DNA of 64,000 nucleotides from Lentisalinibacter salinarum (GTDB lineage: Bacteria > Pseudomonadota > Gammaproteobacteria > Steroidobacterales > Woeseiaceae): NCBI RefSeq assembly GCF_040706555.1, contig NZ_JAPDRH010000002.1, positions 1,302,001-1,366,000 of the forward strand, read 5' to 3'. Both the position numbers and the translations under genes were made by a program. This document shows positions 45,485 through 53,542 of this stretch, in pieces (the stretch's first letter is position 1; every line of letters starts with the position of its first letter). The notes beneath the pieces are model-generated. The model was given only the letters and a program-made list of their open reading frames with translations, was not told where the DNA came from and did no database searches.

Positions 45485-47026
45485 CTAACCGGACAGGGAA
45501 CGGCGGAAATCCCGCGCCTGTCCGCGAATTTCTCCCAGCTCGTCTTCGCTCCAGCGGTCCAGATTCTTCAGGATCATGTTCATGCGGCCCGTCTGCCGCA
45601 GTCGCTCCCGGTTGCGCGCGAGGAAGTCCCAGTACAGCAGCGTGTAGGGACAGGCGTCATCGCCGGTGCGCCTGCCGGGGTCGTAGCGGCAGCCGCTGCA
45701 GTAGTTGCTCATGCGCTTTATGTACGCGCCGCCGGCCGCGTAGGGCTTGGAGCCGACGATGCCGCCGTCCCCGTGCAGGGCCATGCCCAGCGTGTTGGGC
45801 AGCTCCACCCACTCCACCGCGTCCACGTAGACCGCGAGGTACCAGTCGCAGACCTCCGACGGCCGCAGCCCCGCGAGCAGAGCGAAGTTGCCGATCACCA
45901 TCAGCCGCTGGATGTGGTGGGCGTAGCCGTTTGCGAGGGTGTCGCCGATGCTCTGCGCCAGGCAGTTCATCTCCGTGTCGCCGGTCCAGAATAAATCCGG
46001 CAGCGGCTGCTCGTGGTCGAAGTGATTGAGGGAGCGGTAGGCCGGCATCTCCAGCCAGTAGACCCCGCGGATGAACTCCCGCCAGCCGAGAATCTGGCGC
46101 ACGAAGCCCTCCACCGCGTTCAGCGGCGCCCGGCCCTCCCGCCAGGCATCCACGGCCGCGTCTATCGCCTCCCGTGGGTCGAGCAGCTTCAGATTCAGGC
46201 TGGACGAGAGGAGGGAGTGGTACAGGAACGGCTCGTCCTGCCACATGGCGTCCTGATAGCGGCCGAACAGCGGCAGGCGGTCCTCGGCGAAAGACGCGAG
46301 CGCCTCGCGCGCCTGCCCGCGGGTGACCGGCCAGCGGAAATTCTCAGTGCTGCCCGGGTGGTCGGGGAAATGCCGCTCCACGGCGTCCAGCACGTCGCGG
46401 GTCACCGCGTCCGGTTCGAAGCCGGCCCGCTCCGGGAGTTTGCCCGGCCCGTCGCGCCCGAAGGAGTCCCGGTTGTCGGCGTCGTAGTTCCACTCACCGC
46501 CCACCGGCTCGTCGCCGTCCATCAGCACGCCGTGGCGCCGGCGCATCTGCCGATAGAAATATTCCATCACGAGGCGCTTGCGGCCGTCCGCCCATGCGGC
46601 GAACTCCTCGCGCGTGCAGAGGAAATGGCGGTCGACGAGCCATTCCACCGGCAGCTCGAGCGAGCCGCACACGGTGTCCACGGCATGGCGCACCCGCCAC
46701 TCGCCGGGCTCGACCGCCAACAGGCGCCGGGGCCCGTAGCGCTCCGCCGCCGCCTCGATGGCGGCCGAGAGGCTGGCCACGCCCTCGTCGATGTCCCGGT
46801 AGCAGACCCGCCAGCCGGACTCGCGCAGGCCGGCGGCGTAGTGGCGCATGGCTGCGAAGAACACGGCGATGCGGTGCTTGTGGCTGGGCACGGCGGCGGC
46901 CTCGCCCGCCGTCTCGGCCATCAGGATCATGTCCTCGGCCGGGTCGGCCCGCGCGATGGCGGCATTGCGTTCGTCCAGCTGGTCGCCGAGCACCAGCACC
47001 AGGTCGCGGCAGTTGCGGTCCGTCAT
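45485..47026 (-). CDS. Iron-sulfur cryptochrome/photolyase (FeS-BCP, PhrB-like)
   Basis: Flavoprotein of 513 residues, probably a (6-4) DNA photolyase or a blue-light receptor. I start at MTDRNCRDLVLVLGDQLDERNAAI (ATG 47026). The N-terminal Rossmann domain is typical of the deoxyribodipyrimidine photolyase-related family. The C-terminal FAD domain has GYAHHIQRLMVIGNFALLAGLRPSEVCDWYL. Four cysteines placed for a [4Fe-4S] cluster are the Cys in SEVCDW, two in NYCSGCRYD and the one in DDACPYTLLYWDFL. It converges with the cytochrome gene and diverges from acuI. Confidence 0.93.
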   Translation of the reverse strand: MTDRNCRDLVLVLGDQLDERNAAIARADPAEDMILMAETAGEAAAVPSHKHRIAVFFAAMRHYAAGLRESGWRVCYRDIDEGVASLSAAIEAAAERYGPRRLLAVEPGEWRVRHAVDTVCGSLELPVEWLVDRHFLCTREEFAAWADGRKRLVMEYFYRQMRRRHGVLMDGDEPVGGEWNYDADNRDSFGRDGPGKLPERAGFEPDAVTRDVLDAVERHFPDHPGSTENFRWPVTRGQAREALASFAEDRLPLFGRYQDAMWQDEPFLYHSLLSSSLNLKLLDPREAIDAAVDAWREGRAPLNAVEGFVRQILGWREFIRGVYWLEMPAYRSLNHFDHEQPLPDLFWTGDTEMNCLAQSIGDTLANGYAHHIQRLMVIGNFALLAGLRPSEVCDWYLAVYVDAVEWVELPNTLGMALHGDGGIVGSKPYAAGGAYIKRMSNYCSGCRYDPGRRTGDDACPYTLLYWDFLARNRERLRQTGRMNMILKNLDRWSEDELGEIRGQARDFRRSLSG

Positions 47027-47220
47027 CGCCTTCTCCGTGAATACGGGCACCACTCTAACCCGGGTGGCGGCACGGTACAGAGGGCGTAGAATTGGTCAGC
47101 GCCTGCGCAAAGAGGCGGATCCCCGCCCGGCAGCCCGCTCGCGGCGGGCCGTCGTACCGATCCGGTTTTCCGCGCCACTCGTACGAGCCAATATTCCAAG
47201 CCATCATTCCGGGAGCGACC

Positions 47221-48216
47221 ATGGACAGATTCAGGGCCTACCGCATCGACAAGCAGGACGACGGGATTACCGCCGGGTTCGAGGAGATCGGCCTCGACGA
47301 CCTGGGCGAGGGCGACGTGGTGGTGAAGGTCGGCTGGTCCACCATCAATTACAAGGACGCGCTGGCGGCGACGGGCACGAGCCCCATCCTCCGCCGTTAC
47401 CCGCTGGTGGGCGGCATCGATCTCGCCGGCGTGGTGGAGAGTTCGGACGACGAACGTTTCCCGGCCGGCACCCCGGTGCTCGTGAACGGCTGCGGGCTCG
47501 GCGAGAGCCACGACGGCGGCTATGCCGAATACGCCCGGGTGAAAGGCGACTGGGTGGTGCCCATACCCGACGGCATGGACGCCCGGGAGGCCATGATGAT
47601 CGGCACCGCGGGCTACACCGCCGCGCTGGCCATCCACCGCATGGAGCAGAACGGCCAGGCGCCGGAGAACGGGCCGGTGGCGGTGACCGGCGCCACCGGC
47701 GGCGTGGGCAGCATCGCCATCGACATGCTGGGGGGCCGCGGCTACGAGGTGGCGGCGGTCACCGGCAAGGCCGACGAGCGCGGCTATCTCGAGTCCATCG
47801 GCGCCGCCGAGGTGCTGCTGCGCGACGAGATCGATCTCGGCAAGCGCCCGCTGGAGAAGGCCCGCTGGGCCGGTGCCGTCGACAACCTGGGCGGCGAGCT
47901 GCTGACCTGGCTCACCCGCACCGCCGACTACGGCGCCAACATCGCCAGCATTGGCCTGGCCGCCAGCCCGAAGCTGGAGACCACCGTGCTGCCGTTCATC
48001 CTGCGCGCGGTCTGTCTGCTCGGCATCAACTCTGTGGACACGCCGCGGCCCCTGAGACTCGACGTCTGGAAACGTATCGGCACGGATCTGAAACCCCGCC
48101 ACCTGCACGACATCGGCCACCGGGAGATCGGCTTCGAGGATCTGCCGGGCGCTTTCGACGACTACATCGCCGGCCGGGTGACGGGCCGTACGATAGTCCG
48201 CATAGGGGACGCGTAG
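47221..48216 (+). CDS. acuI: Acrylyl-CoA reductase AcuI / YhdH-type quinone oxidoreductase
   Basis: NADPH-dependent medium-chain reductase of 331 residues; the family reduces acryloyl-CoA to propionyl-CoA. The ATG follows CGGGAG. Family phrases are FRAYRIDKQDDGITAGFEEI, VVKVGWSTINYKDALAATG, YPLVGGIDLAGVV, and VNGCGLGESHDGGYAEYARV, which has no zinc ligands. The nucleotide-binding motif is VTGATGGVGSIAIDML. INSVDTPRPLRLDVWKRI near the C-terminus is specific to the AcuI/YhdH group. Its position directly before prpBCD suggests it feeds propionyl-CoA into the methylcitrate cycle or protects against acryloyl-CoA. Confidence 0.92.
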   Translation: MDRFRAYRIDKQDDGITAGFEEIGLDDLGEGDVVVKVGWSTINYKDALAATGTSPILRRYPLVGGIDLAGVVESSDDERFPAGTPVLVNGCGLGESHDGGYAEYARVKGDWVVPIPDGMDAREAMMIGTAGYTAALAIHRMEQNGQAPENGPVAVTGATGGVGSIAIDMLGGRGYEVAAVTGKADERGYLESIGAAEVLLRDEIDLGKRPLEKARWAGAVDNLGGELLTWLTRTADYGANIASIGLAASPKLETTVLPFILRAVCLLGINSVDTPRPLRLDVWKRIGTDLKPRHLHDIGHREIGFEDLPGAFDDYIAGRVTGRTIVRIGDA

Positions 48217-48241
48217 GCCGAAAATAGTCCACCTGGTTTAT

Positions 48242-48271
48242 TTGGGAAAGCCCTCGGCGCTGGTTTAGAAT
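48242..48271 (+). promoter_or_regulatory. Possible prpB promoter
   Basis: TTGGGA and TAGAAT (5 of 6) are 18 bases apart in the 104-base gap between acuI and prpB. A start near 48278 would leave a leader of about 43 bases. The gap also has a GC-rich palindrome (CCGGGGCCCCGG) near 48283-48296. Confidence 0.4.
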
Positions 48272-48320
48272 TCCGGCCCCGCCCGGGGCCCCGGGAAAGG
48301 TCAGCACTGGAGAATTCGGG

Positions 48321-49214
48321 ATGCAGAAGGAATCGGCCGGCGCCAGGTTCTGGCAGGCGCTGGAGGATGAGCGGCCCCTGCAGGTGGTCGGTACCATCAA
48401 TGCCTACAGCGCCCTGCTGGCCGGCGAAGCCGGCTTCCGCGCCATCTACCTCTCGGGCGCCGGCGTGGCCAATGCCTCCTTCGGCCTGCCGGATCTCGCC
48501 ATGACCACGCTGAACGACGTCTGCGAGGACGTGCGCCGCATCAGCTACGCCAGCGACCTGCCGCTGCTGGTGGACGCGGACACCGGCTGGGGCAGCGCCT
48601 TCATGATCGGCCGCACCATGCGCGAGCTGATCCGCGCCGGCGCCGCCGGCTGCCACATCGAGGACCAGGTGGCGGCCAAGCGCTGCGGCCACCGCCCGGG
48701 CAAGGCCCTGGTGGAGGCCGGCGAGATGGCGGACCGCATCAAGGCTGCCGTCGACGGGCGCACCGACGATCGCTTCGCGATCATGGCCCGCACCGACGCC
48801 CACGCCGTGGAGGGTCAGCAGGCCGCGCTGGACCGGGCCGCCCGCTACGTGGAGGCCGGCGCCGATATGATCTTCGCCGAGGCGCTGACCACCCTGAACG
48901 AGTACCGCCAGTTCACCGCCGCCATCAACGTGCCGGTGCTGGCCAACATGACTGAATTCGGCAAGACGCCGCTGTTCACCACGGACGAGCTCGGCGAGGC
49001 CGGCGTGGCGATGGCGCTGTACCCGCTGTCTGCCTTCCGCGCGATGAGCGCAGCGGCCATGCACGTGTACCGCACGCTGCGCTCGAAGGGCACCCAGGAA
49101 GCGGCCGTGGAACGCATGCAGACGCGGGCGGAACTCTATGACGTGCTCGGCTACCACGAGTACGAGGAGAAGCTCGACGAGCTCTTCGCCGAGAGCGGGC
49201 TCAAGAAGAAGTGA
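48321..49214 (+). CDS. prpB: 2-Methylisocitrate lyase
   Basis: Cleaves 2-methylisocitrate to pyruvate and succinate, the last step of the methylcitrate cycle. It has 297 residues, the family length. The isocitrate-lyase superfamily signature KRCGH is present with its catalytic Cys. Other conserved segments are YLSGAGVANASFGLPDLAMTTLNDV, LLVDADTGWGS with metal-binding Asp residues, and CHIEDQVAAKRCGHRPGK. The ATG follows TGGAGAATTCGGG. prpC and prpD follow on the same strand. Confidence 0.97.
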   Translation: MQKESAGARFWQALEDERPLQVVGTINAYSALLAGEAGFRAIYLSGAGVANASFGLPDLAMTTLNDVCEDVRRISYASDLPLLVDADTGWGSAFMIGRTMRELIRAGAAGCHIEDQVAAKRCGHRPGKALVEAGEMADRIKAAVDGRTDDRFAIMARTDAHAVEGQQAALDRAARYVEAGADMIFAEALTTLNEYRQFTAAINVPVLANMTEFGKTPLFTTDELGEAGVAMALYPLSAFRAMSAAAMHVYRTLRSKGTQEAAVERMQTRAELYDVLGYHEYEEKLDELFAESGLKKK

Positions 49215-49265
49215 CGAGTCCGCGACTACCGGAACGACGACACAACGATACGGGGACCGAAGACT

Positions 49266-50390
49266 ATGGCAGCTAACAAGAAGACCGGCGGTCTCGCCGG
49301 TGTGGTGGCGGGCAAGACGGCGCTCTGCACGGTGGGCAAGGAAGGCGCCGGACTCACCTACCGCGGCTACGACATCGACGACCTCGCCCACAAAGCGAAC
49401 TTTGAGGAGGTCGCCCACCTGCTGATGCACGGCAAGCTGCCGAACCGCAGCGAGCTGGACGCCTACGTGAAGAAGCTGAAGGGTCTGCGTGGACTGCCCG
49501 ATGAGCTGAAGACGGTCTTGGAGATGATCCCCGCCAGCGCCCATCCCATGGACGTGCTGCGCACCGGCGTGTCCGTGCTCGGCAACCTGGAACCCGAGGG
49601 CGACGTGTCCAGCCAGGCCGACGTAGCCGACCGGCTGGTGGCCGTGCTGCCCTCGATCCTCCTGTACTGGCACCGCTTCCACGCCGACGGCGTGAAGATC
49701 GACACCGAGACCGACGACGACAGCGTCGCCGGCCACTTCCTGCACCTGCTGCACGACGAGCCGCCGAGCGAGCTGCACCGGAAAACGCTCGATACCTCGC
49801 TGATCCTCTACGCCGAGCACGAGTTCAACGCGTCCACGTTCACGGCCCGGGTCATCACGGCCACGCTCTCGGATTTCCACAGCGCGGTCACCGGCGCCAT
49901 CGGCGCGCTGCGCGGCCCGCTGCACGGCGGCGCAAACGAGGCCGCGATGGAGCTGATCGAGAAGTTCTCCTCGCCGGAGGAGGCCACCGCGGGCATCAAA
50001 AAGATGCTGGAGCGCAAGGACAAGATCATGGGCTTCGGCCACCGCGTGTATACGGAGTCCGATCCGCGCAACACGATCAACAAGAAGATGTCGAAGCGCC
50101 TCTCCGAGGAGACCGGCGATACCCATCTCTACGCCGTGTCCGAGGCCATCGAGAAGGTCATGTGGGACGAGAAGCGGCTGTTCGCCAACGCGGATTTCTT
50201 CTCCGCGAGCGCCTATCACTTCATGGGCATCCCCACTTATCTGTTCACGCCCATTTTCGTGTGCTCGCGCATCACGGGCTGGGCCGCCCACATCATGGAG
50301 CAGCGTGCCGACAACAAGCTGATCCGGCCGGGCGCCGACTACGTGGGCCCCGATCTGCGGCCGTTCACGCCCATCGACGAGAGAGACTGA
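49266..50390 (+). CDS. prpC: 2-Methylcitrate synthase
   Basis: Condenses propionyl-CoA with oxaloacetate to 2-methylcitrate. It has 374 residues, shorter than the ~430-residue citrate synthase GltA and typical of PrpC. The N-terminus KKTGGLAGVVAGKTALCTVGKEGAGLTYRGYDIDDLA is PrpC-like. Catalytic His and Asp lie in GPLHGGANEAAMELI, IMGFGHRVYTESDPR and VFVCSRITGWAAHIMEQ. It is 51 bases after prpB and 12 bases before prpD, so co-transcription is likely. Confidence 0.96.
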   Translation: MAANKKTGGLAGVVAGKTALCTVGKEGAGLTYRGYDIDDLAHKANFEEVAHLLMHGKLPNRSELDAYVKKLKGLRGLPDELKTVLEMIPASAHPMDVLRTGVSVLGNLEPEGDVSSQADVADRLVAVLPSILLYWHRFHADGVKIDTETDDDSVAGHFLHLLHDEPPSELHRKTLDTSLILYAEHEFNASTFTARVITATLSDFHSAVTGAIGALRGPLHGGANEAAMELIEKFSSPEEATAGIKKMLERKDKIMGFGHRVYTESDPRNTINKKMSKRLSEETGDTHLYAVSEAIEKVMWDEKRLFANADFFSASAYHFMGIPTYLFTPIFVCSRITGWAAHIMEQRADNKLIRPGADYVGPDLRPFTPIDERD

Positions 50391-50402
50391 CAGGAGACCT
50401 CC

Positions 50403-51848
50403 ATGTCCGCCGATATCCGCTCTGCCAAGCGGCCTGATCCCGATCGGGTCCTGGTCGACATCGCCGATTACGTCACCGGTTACGAGATCGACAGCGATGC
50501 CGCCTACGAGACCGCCCACTACTGCCTGCTGGATACGCTGGCCTGCGGCTTCCAGGCGCTGGACTATCCTGCGTGCACCAAGCTGCTCGGCCCGGTCGTG
50601 CCCGGTGCGACCCTGAAGGGCGGCGCCCGCGTGCCCGGCACCGATTACGAGCTGGACCCGGTGCAGGCCGCCTTCAATATCGGCGCCATGATCCGCTGGC
50701 TCGATTTCAACGACACCTGGCTCGCGGCCGAGTGGGGCCATCCGTCGGACAACCTGGGCGGCATCCTCGCCACCGCGGACTACCTCAGCCGCCAGGCGCG
50801 CAAGGACGGCAGGAAGCCGCTCACCATGCGCGACGTGCTGACGGCCATGATCAAGGCCCACGAGATCCAGGGCGTGCTGGCGCTGGAGAACAGCTTCAAC
50901 CGGGTGGGCCTGGACCACGTGCTGCTGGTACGCATCGCCTCCACCGGCGTGGTGACGAAGATGCTCGGCGGCGATCGCGAACACGTCATCAACGCGGTCT
51001 CCAACGCCTGGATCGACGGCGGCGCGCTGCGCACCTACCGCCACGCGCCGAACACCGGCTCGAGGAAGAGCTGGGCCGCCGGCGACGCCACCAGCCGGGC
51101 CGTGCGCCACGCCCTCATCGCGCTCACGGGCGAGATGGGCTACCCGTCCGCCCTGTCGGCGAAGACCTGGGGCTTCAACGATGTGCTGTTCAAGGGCAAG
51201 GAGTTCACCTTCCCGCAGGGCTACGGCAGCTACGTCATGGAGAACGTGCTGTTCAAGATCTCCTACCCGGCGGAGTTCCATGCGCAGACGGCGGTGGAAG
51301 CCGGCATGACGCTGCACGAGGAGGTCCGCGACCGCGTCGACGAGGTCGAGCGGATCGTGATCGAGACCCAGGAGCCGGGCGTGCGCATCATCGACAAGAC
51401 CGGTCCTCTGGACAACCCGGCCGACCGGGACCACTGCATCCAGTACATGACCGCCATCCCACTCATCTTCGGCCGGCTCACCGCGGCCGACTACGAGGAC
51501 GACGTGGCAAGCGACCCGCGGGTGGACGCGCTGCGGGATGCGATGGTGGTCACCGAGAACGAGCAGTTCACGAAGGACTACTACGACCCGGACAAGCGCT
51601 ACATCGGCAACGCGGTGCAGGTGTTCTTCAAGGACGGCTCGAAGACGGAGCGGGTGGAGGTGGAATACCCCATCGGCCACCGCAAGCGCCGCGAGGAGGG
51701 CATCCCGGTGCTGATGCAGAAGTTCCGCAAGAGCCTGCAGAAGAAGCTCGCCGGCGACCAGTGGAAGCAGCTCTCCGAACTCTCCGCCGACAAGGACAAG
51801 CTGGCCGGTACGCCGGTCGACGAGTTCGTCGCCCTGCTGGTCAAATAA
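50403..51848 (+). CDS. prpD: 2-Methylcitrate dehydratase
   Basis: Dehydrates 2-methylcitrate to 2-methyl-cis-aconitate; a MmgE/PrpD-family enzyme without an FeS cluster. It has 481 residues, and the ATG follows ACAGGAGACC. Characteristic segments are YCLLDTLACGFQALDYPACTKLLGPVVPG, FNIGAMIRWLDFNDTWLAAEWGHPSDNLGGILA and SRKSWAAGDATSRAVRHALIALTGEMGYPSALSAKTWGFNDVLFKG. There is no acnD or prpF here, so PrpD with a housekeeping aconitase probably completes the cycle. A REP-like hairpin begins two bases after the stop. Confidence 0.97.
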   Translation: MSADIRSAKRPDPDRVLVDIADYVTGYEIDSDAAYETAHYCLLDTLACGFQALDYPACTKLLGPVVPGATLKGGARVPGTDYELDPVQAAFNIGAMIRWLDFNDTWLAAEWGHPSDNLGGILATADYLSRQARKDGRKPLTMRDVLTAMIKAHEIQGVLALENSFNRVGLDHVLLVRIASTGVVTKMLGGDREHVINAVSNAWIDGGALRTYRHAPNTGSRKSWAAGDATSRAVRHALIALTGEMGYPSALSAKTWGFNDVLFKGKEFTFPQGYGSYVMENVLFKISYPAEFHAQTAVEAGMTLHEEVRDRVDEVERIVIETQEPGVRIIDKTGPLDNPADRDHCIQYMTAIPLIFGRLTAADYEDDVASDPRVDALRDAMVVTENEQFTKDYYDPDKRYIGNAVQVFFKDGSKTERVEVEYPIGHRKRREEGIPVLMQKFRKSLQKKLAGDQWKQLSELSADKDKLAGTPVDEFVALLVK

Positions 51849-51850
51849 GA

Positions 51851-51908
51851 TGTAGGAGGGCCTTCAGGCCCGATTCTCCACCAGGTCGGGCCTGAAGGCC
51901 CTCCTACA
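51851..51908. repeat. REP-like inverted repeat pair after prpD
   Basis: Two perfect 23-bp arms (51851-51873 and its complement at 51886-51908) face each other across a 12-base loop. Each arm begins TGTAGGAGGGCC and contains the inner palindrome GGGCCTTCAGGCCC. The same 23-bp unit occurs again at 53322-53344. This is the structure of REP/BIME elements, which are mobilised by RAYT transposases and can terminate transcripts or protect them from decay. Confidence 0.88.
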
Positions 51909-52023
51909 TGCCCCTCCTACCCGCCTGTTGACTTGTCTTGTTGCGCGGCCGGACAATGTTTCTGAACGCGCGCAGGAGGCTGCGCGCACGCACGACTGCC
52001 TCGAGTATTCAGGGAGAATCCTA

Positions 52024-53271
52024 ATGAGCAGGACCATCGCAGTCTTCACCGCAACATTCATCGCGCTCCTCGGCACCGGCCAGGCGCTGGCCGGAGACAA
52101 CGTCGGTGAGGTCTACATCACGCCGTCCATCGTCTACATGGACGACGACGCGGCCCGCAATGTGGATGACGACGTCACCGGCGGCCAGCTGACCATCGGC
52201 TATGCCTGGAACCGGTTCTTCAACATCGAGGGCTTCATCAACGTGGGCCAGCTCGACGGCGCGCAGGACTTCGATCAGTGGGAGGTCGGCGCTAACCTGC
52301 TGGGCGTGTTCAACCGCGAGGGTATCTTCTCGCCCTACCTGCTCGCGGGCATCAGCCAGACCGAGACGGACGAGCCGTTCGGCGGCACCAACAACGAGGC
52401 GGCCAGCAATCTGGGCGCCGGCTTCATGCTGGACCTGGGCGACACGCCCGCCACGCTGCGCGCCGAATGGCGTTACCGCACGGAGCTCGCCGGCTACGAG
52501 TTCGAGGACCAGATCGCCACGCTCGGCATCCAGTTCCCGATCGCCGGCGGCAAGCCCCGGGTGGTGGACACCGACGGCGACGGCGTGCCCGACGATGTCG
52601 ATCGCTGCCCCGGCACGCCCATCGGCACGCCCGTGGACCGGTTCGGCTGCGAGCTCGACTCCGACGGCGACGGCGTAGTGGACAGCATCGACGAATGCCC
52701 GAACACGACACCCGGCGCCGCCGTGGACGCGCGGGGCTGTGAGCGTGACAGCGACGGCGACGGCGTCGTCGACAGCCGCGACCAGTGCCCGGGCACCCCG
52801 GCAGGCGCTCCCGTGGACGAGGTCGGCTGCGAGCTCGACAGCGACGGCGACGGCGTGGTCGACCGCCTCGATGAGTGCCCGAACACGGCGGCCGGCGTGC
52901 CGGTGGACACCCGCGGCTGCGAGATCAAGGACGTCATCCGGCTGCAGGGAGTCCAGTTCGAGCTGAATTCCGACCGGCTGCGGCCGGGCGCCGAGAACGT
53001 GCTCGACGACGCGGCCGAGACGCTGAAGCGCAACCCGGGTCTCGAGGTGGAGGTCGCCGGCCACACCGACAGCCAGGGCGCGGCCGGATACAACCAGGGC
53101 CTGTCCGAGCGCCGCGCGCGCACGGTCATGGATTACCTGATCGGCCGCGGCGTGGACGAGGAGATGCTGAGCTATCGCGGCTACGGCGAGTCCCAGCCCA
53201 TCGCGGACAACGCGACGGCAGCGGGCCGTGCCGAGAACCGCCGCGTGGAGCTGCGGATCCTCGACCGCTGA
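52024..53271 (+). CDS. OmpA-like outer-membrane protein with thrombospondin type 3 calcium repeats
   Basis: A 415-residue envelope protein with the ATG at 52024 behind AGGGAG and a signal peptide (MSRTIAVFTATFIALLGTGQALA). Residues about 24-178 form a beta-barrel (YITPSIVYMDDDAAR to IATLGIQFPIAG). Residues 182-300 hold four near-identical 36-residue repeats, each with an Asp-rich loop (DSDGDGVVD) and a Cys-x-n-Cys pair (DECPNT...GCE), typical of calcium-binding TSP3 repeats. Residues about 305-415 are an OmpA peptidoglycan-binding domain (VQFELNSDRLRPGAENVLDDAA, VAGHTDSQGAAGYNQGLSERRA, ENRRVELRI). It probably links the outer membrane to the cell wall through a Ca-stiffened rod. Confidence 0.94.
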   Translation: MSRTIAVFTATFIALLGTGQALAGDNVGEVYITPSIVYMDDDAARNVDDDVTGGQLTIGYAWNRFFNIEGFINVGQLDGAQDFDQWEVGANLLGVFNREGIFSPYLLAGISQTETDEPFGGTNNEAASNLGAGFMLDLGDTPATLRAEWRYRTELAGYEFEDQIATLGIQFPIAGGKPRVVDTDGDGVPDDVDRCPGTPIGTPVDRFGCELDSDGDGVVDSIDECPNTTPGAAVDARGCERDSDGDGVVDSRDQCPGTPAGAPVDEVGCELDSDGDGVVDRLDECPNTAAGVPVDTRGCEIKDVIRLQGVQFELNSDRLRPGAENVLDDAAETLKRNPGLEVEVAGHTDSQGAAGYNQGLSERRARTVMDYLIGRGVDEEMLSYRGYGESQPIADNATAAGRAENRRVELRILDR

Positions 53272-53281
53272 GGGTGACAAT

Positions 53282-53317
53282 GGGTGGCGGGCGGGCCCGA
53301 GGCTCGCCCGCCCACCC
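53282..53317 (+). terminator. Terminator hairpin after the OmpA-like gene
   Basis: Left arm GGGTGGCGGGCG pairs with CGCCCGCCCACCC (one bulged C) across an 11-base loop, starting ten bases after the stop. It has no T-run, and a REP-like copy follows at once. Confidence 0.55.
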
Positions 53318-53321
53318 CCGC

Positions 53322-53344
53322 TGTAGGAGGGCCTTCAGGCCCGA
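53322..53344 (+). repeat. Third copy of the 23-bp REP-like unit
   Basis: Identical over all 23 bases to the left arm at 51851-51873. It stands alone here, although a related GTAGG...GGCCCG fragment lies within the next 30 bases. Confidence 0.85.
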
Positions 53345-53466
53345 TGGGATTCTCTTGATGTAGGCCCGCCCCAGCCGCTGACGGGCCGTAGCCGTGCGGT
53401 CTGGCACCCATTAGTTACCGCATCTGACTGGCAGCTCCTGCACGCCACCGCGAGCATGGCCGTCAT

Positions 53467-53520
53467 GCGGGGGTATCCATCGCCGCGACCTTTTGTCGGG
53501 AGCAAGATGGATACCCCCGC
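53467..53520. repeat. Long-looped inverted repeat
   Basis: Perfect 14-bp arms GCGGGGGTATCCAT and ATGGATACCCCCGC at 53467-53480 and 53507-53520 enclose 26 bases. It lies 22 bases beyond the end of the leftward GT2 operon, so it may be its terminator. The arms are unlike the REP unit nearby. The rest of the 271-base gap holds the OmpA terminator and the REP copy. Confidence 0.6.
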
Positions 53521-53542
53521 AGGGCGGCCACAATAGGAGGAG

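Noticed and set aside
48162..51680. Very long open frame (over 1,100 codons) on the minus strand opposite acuI-prpBCD
   Set aside because: It is a GC-rich antisense shadow of four clearly recognisable enzymes. The translation is His/Val/Gly-rich without any family pattern.
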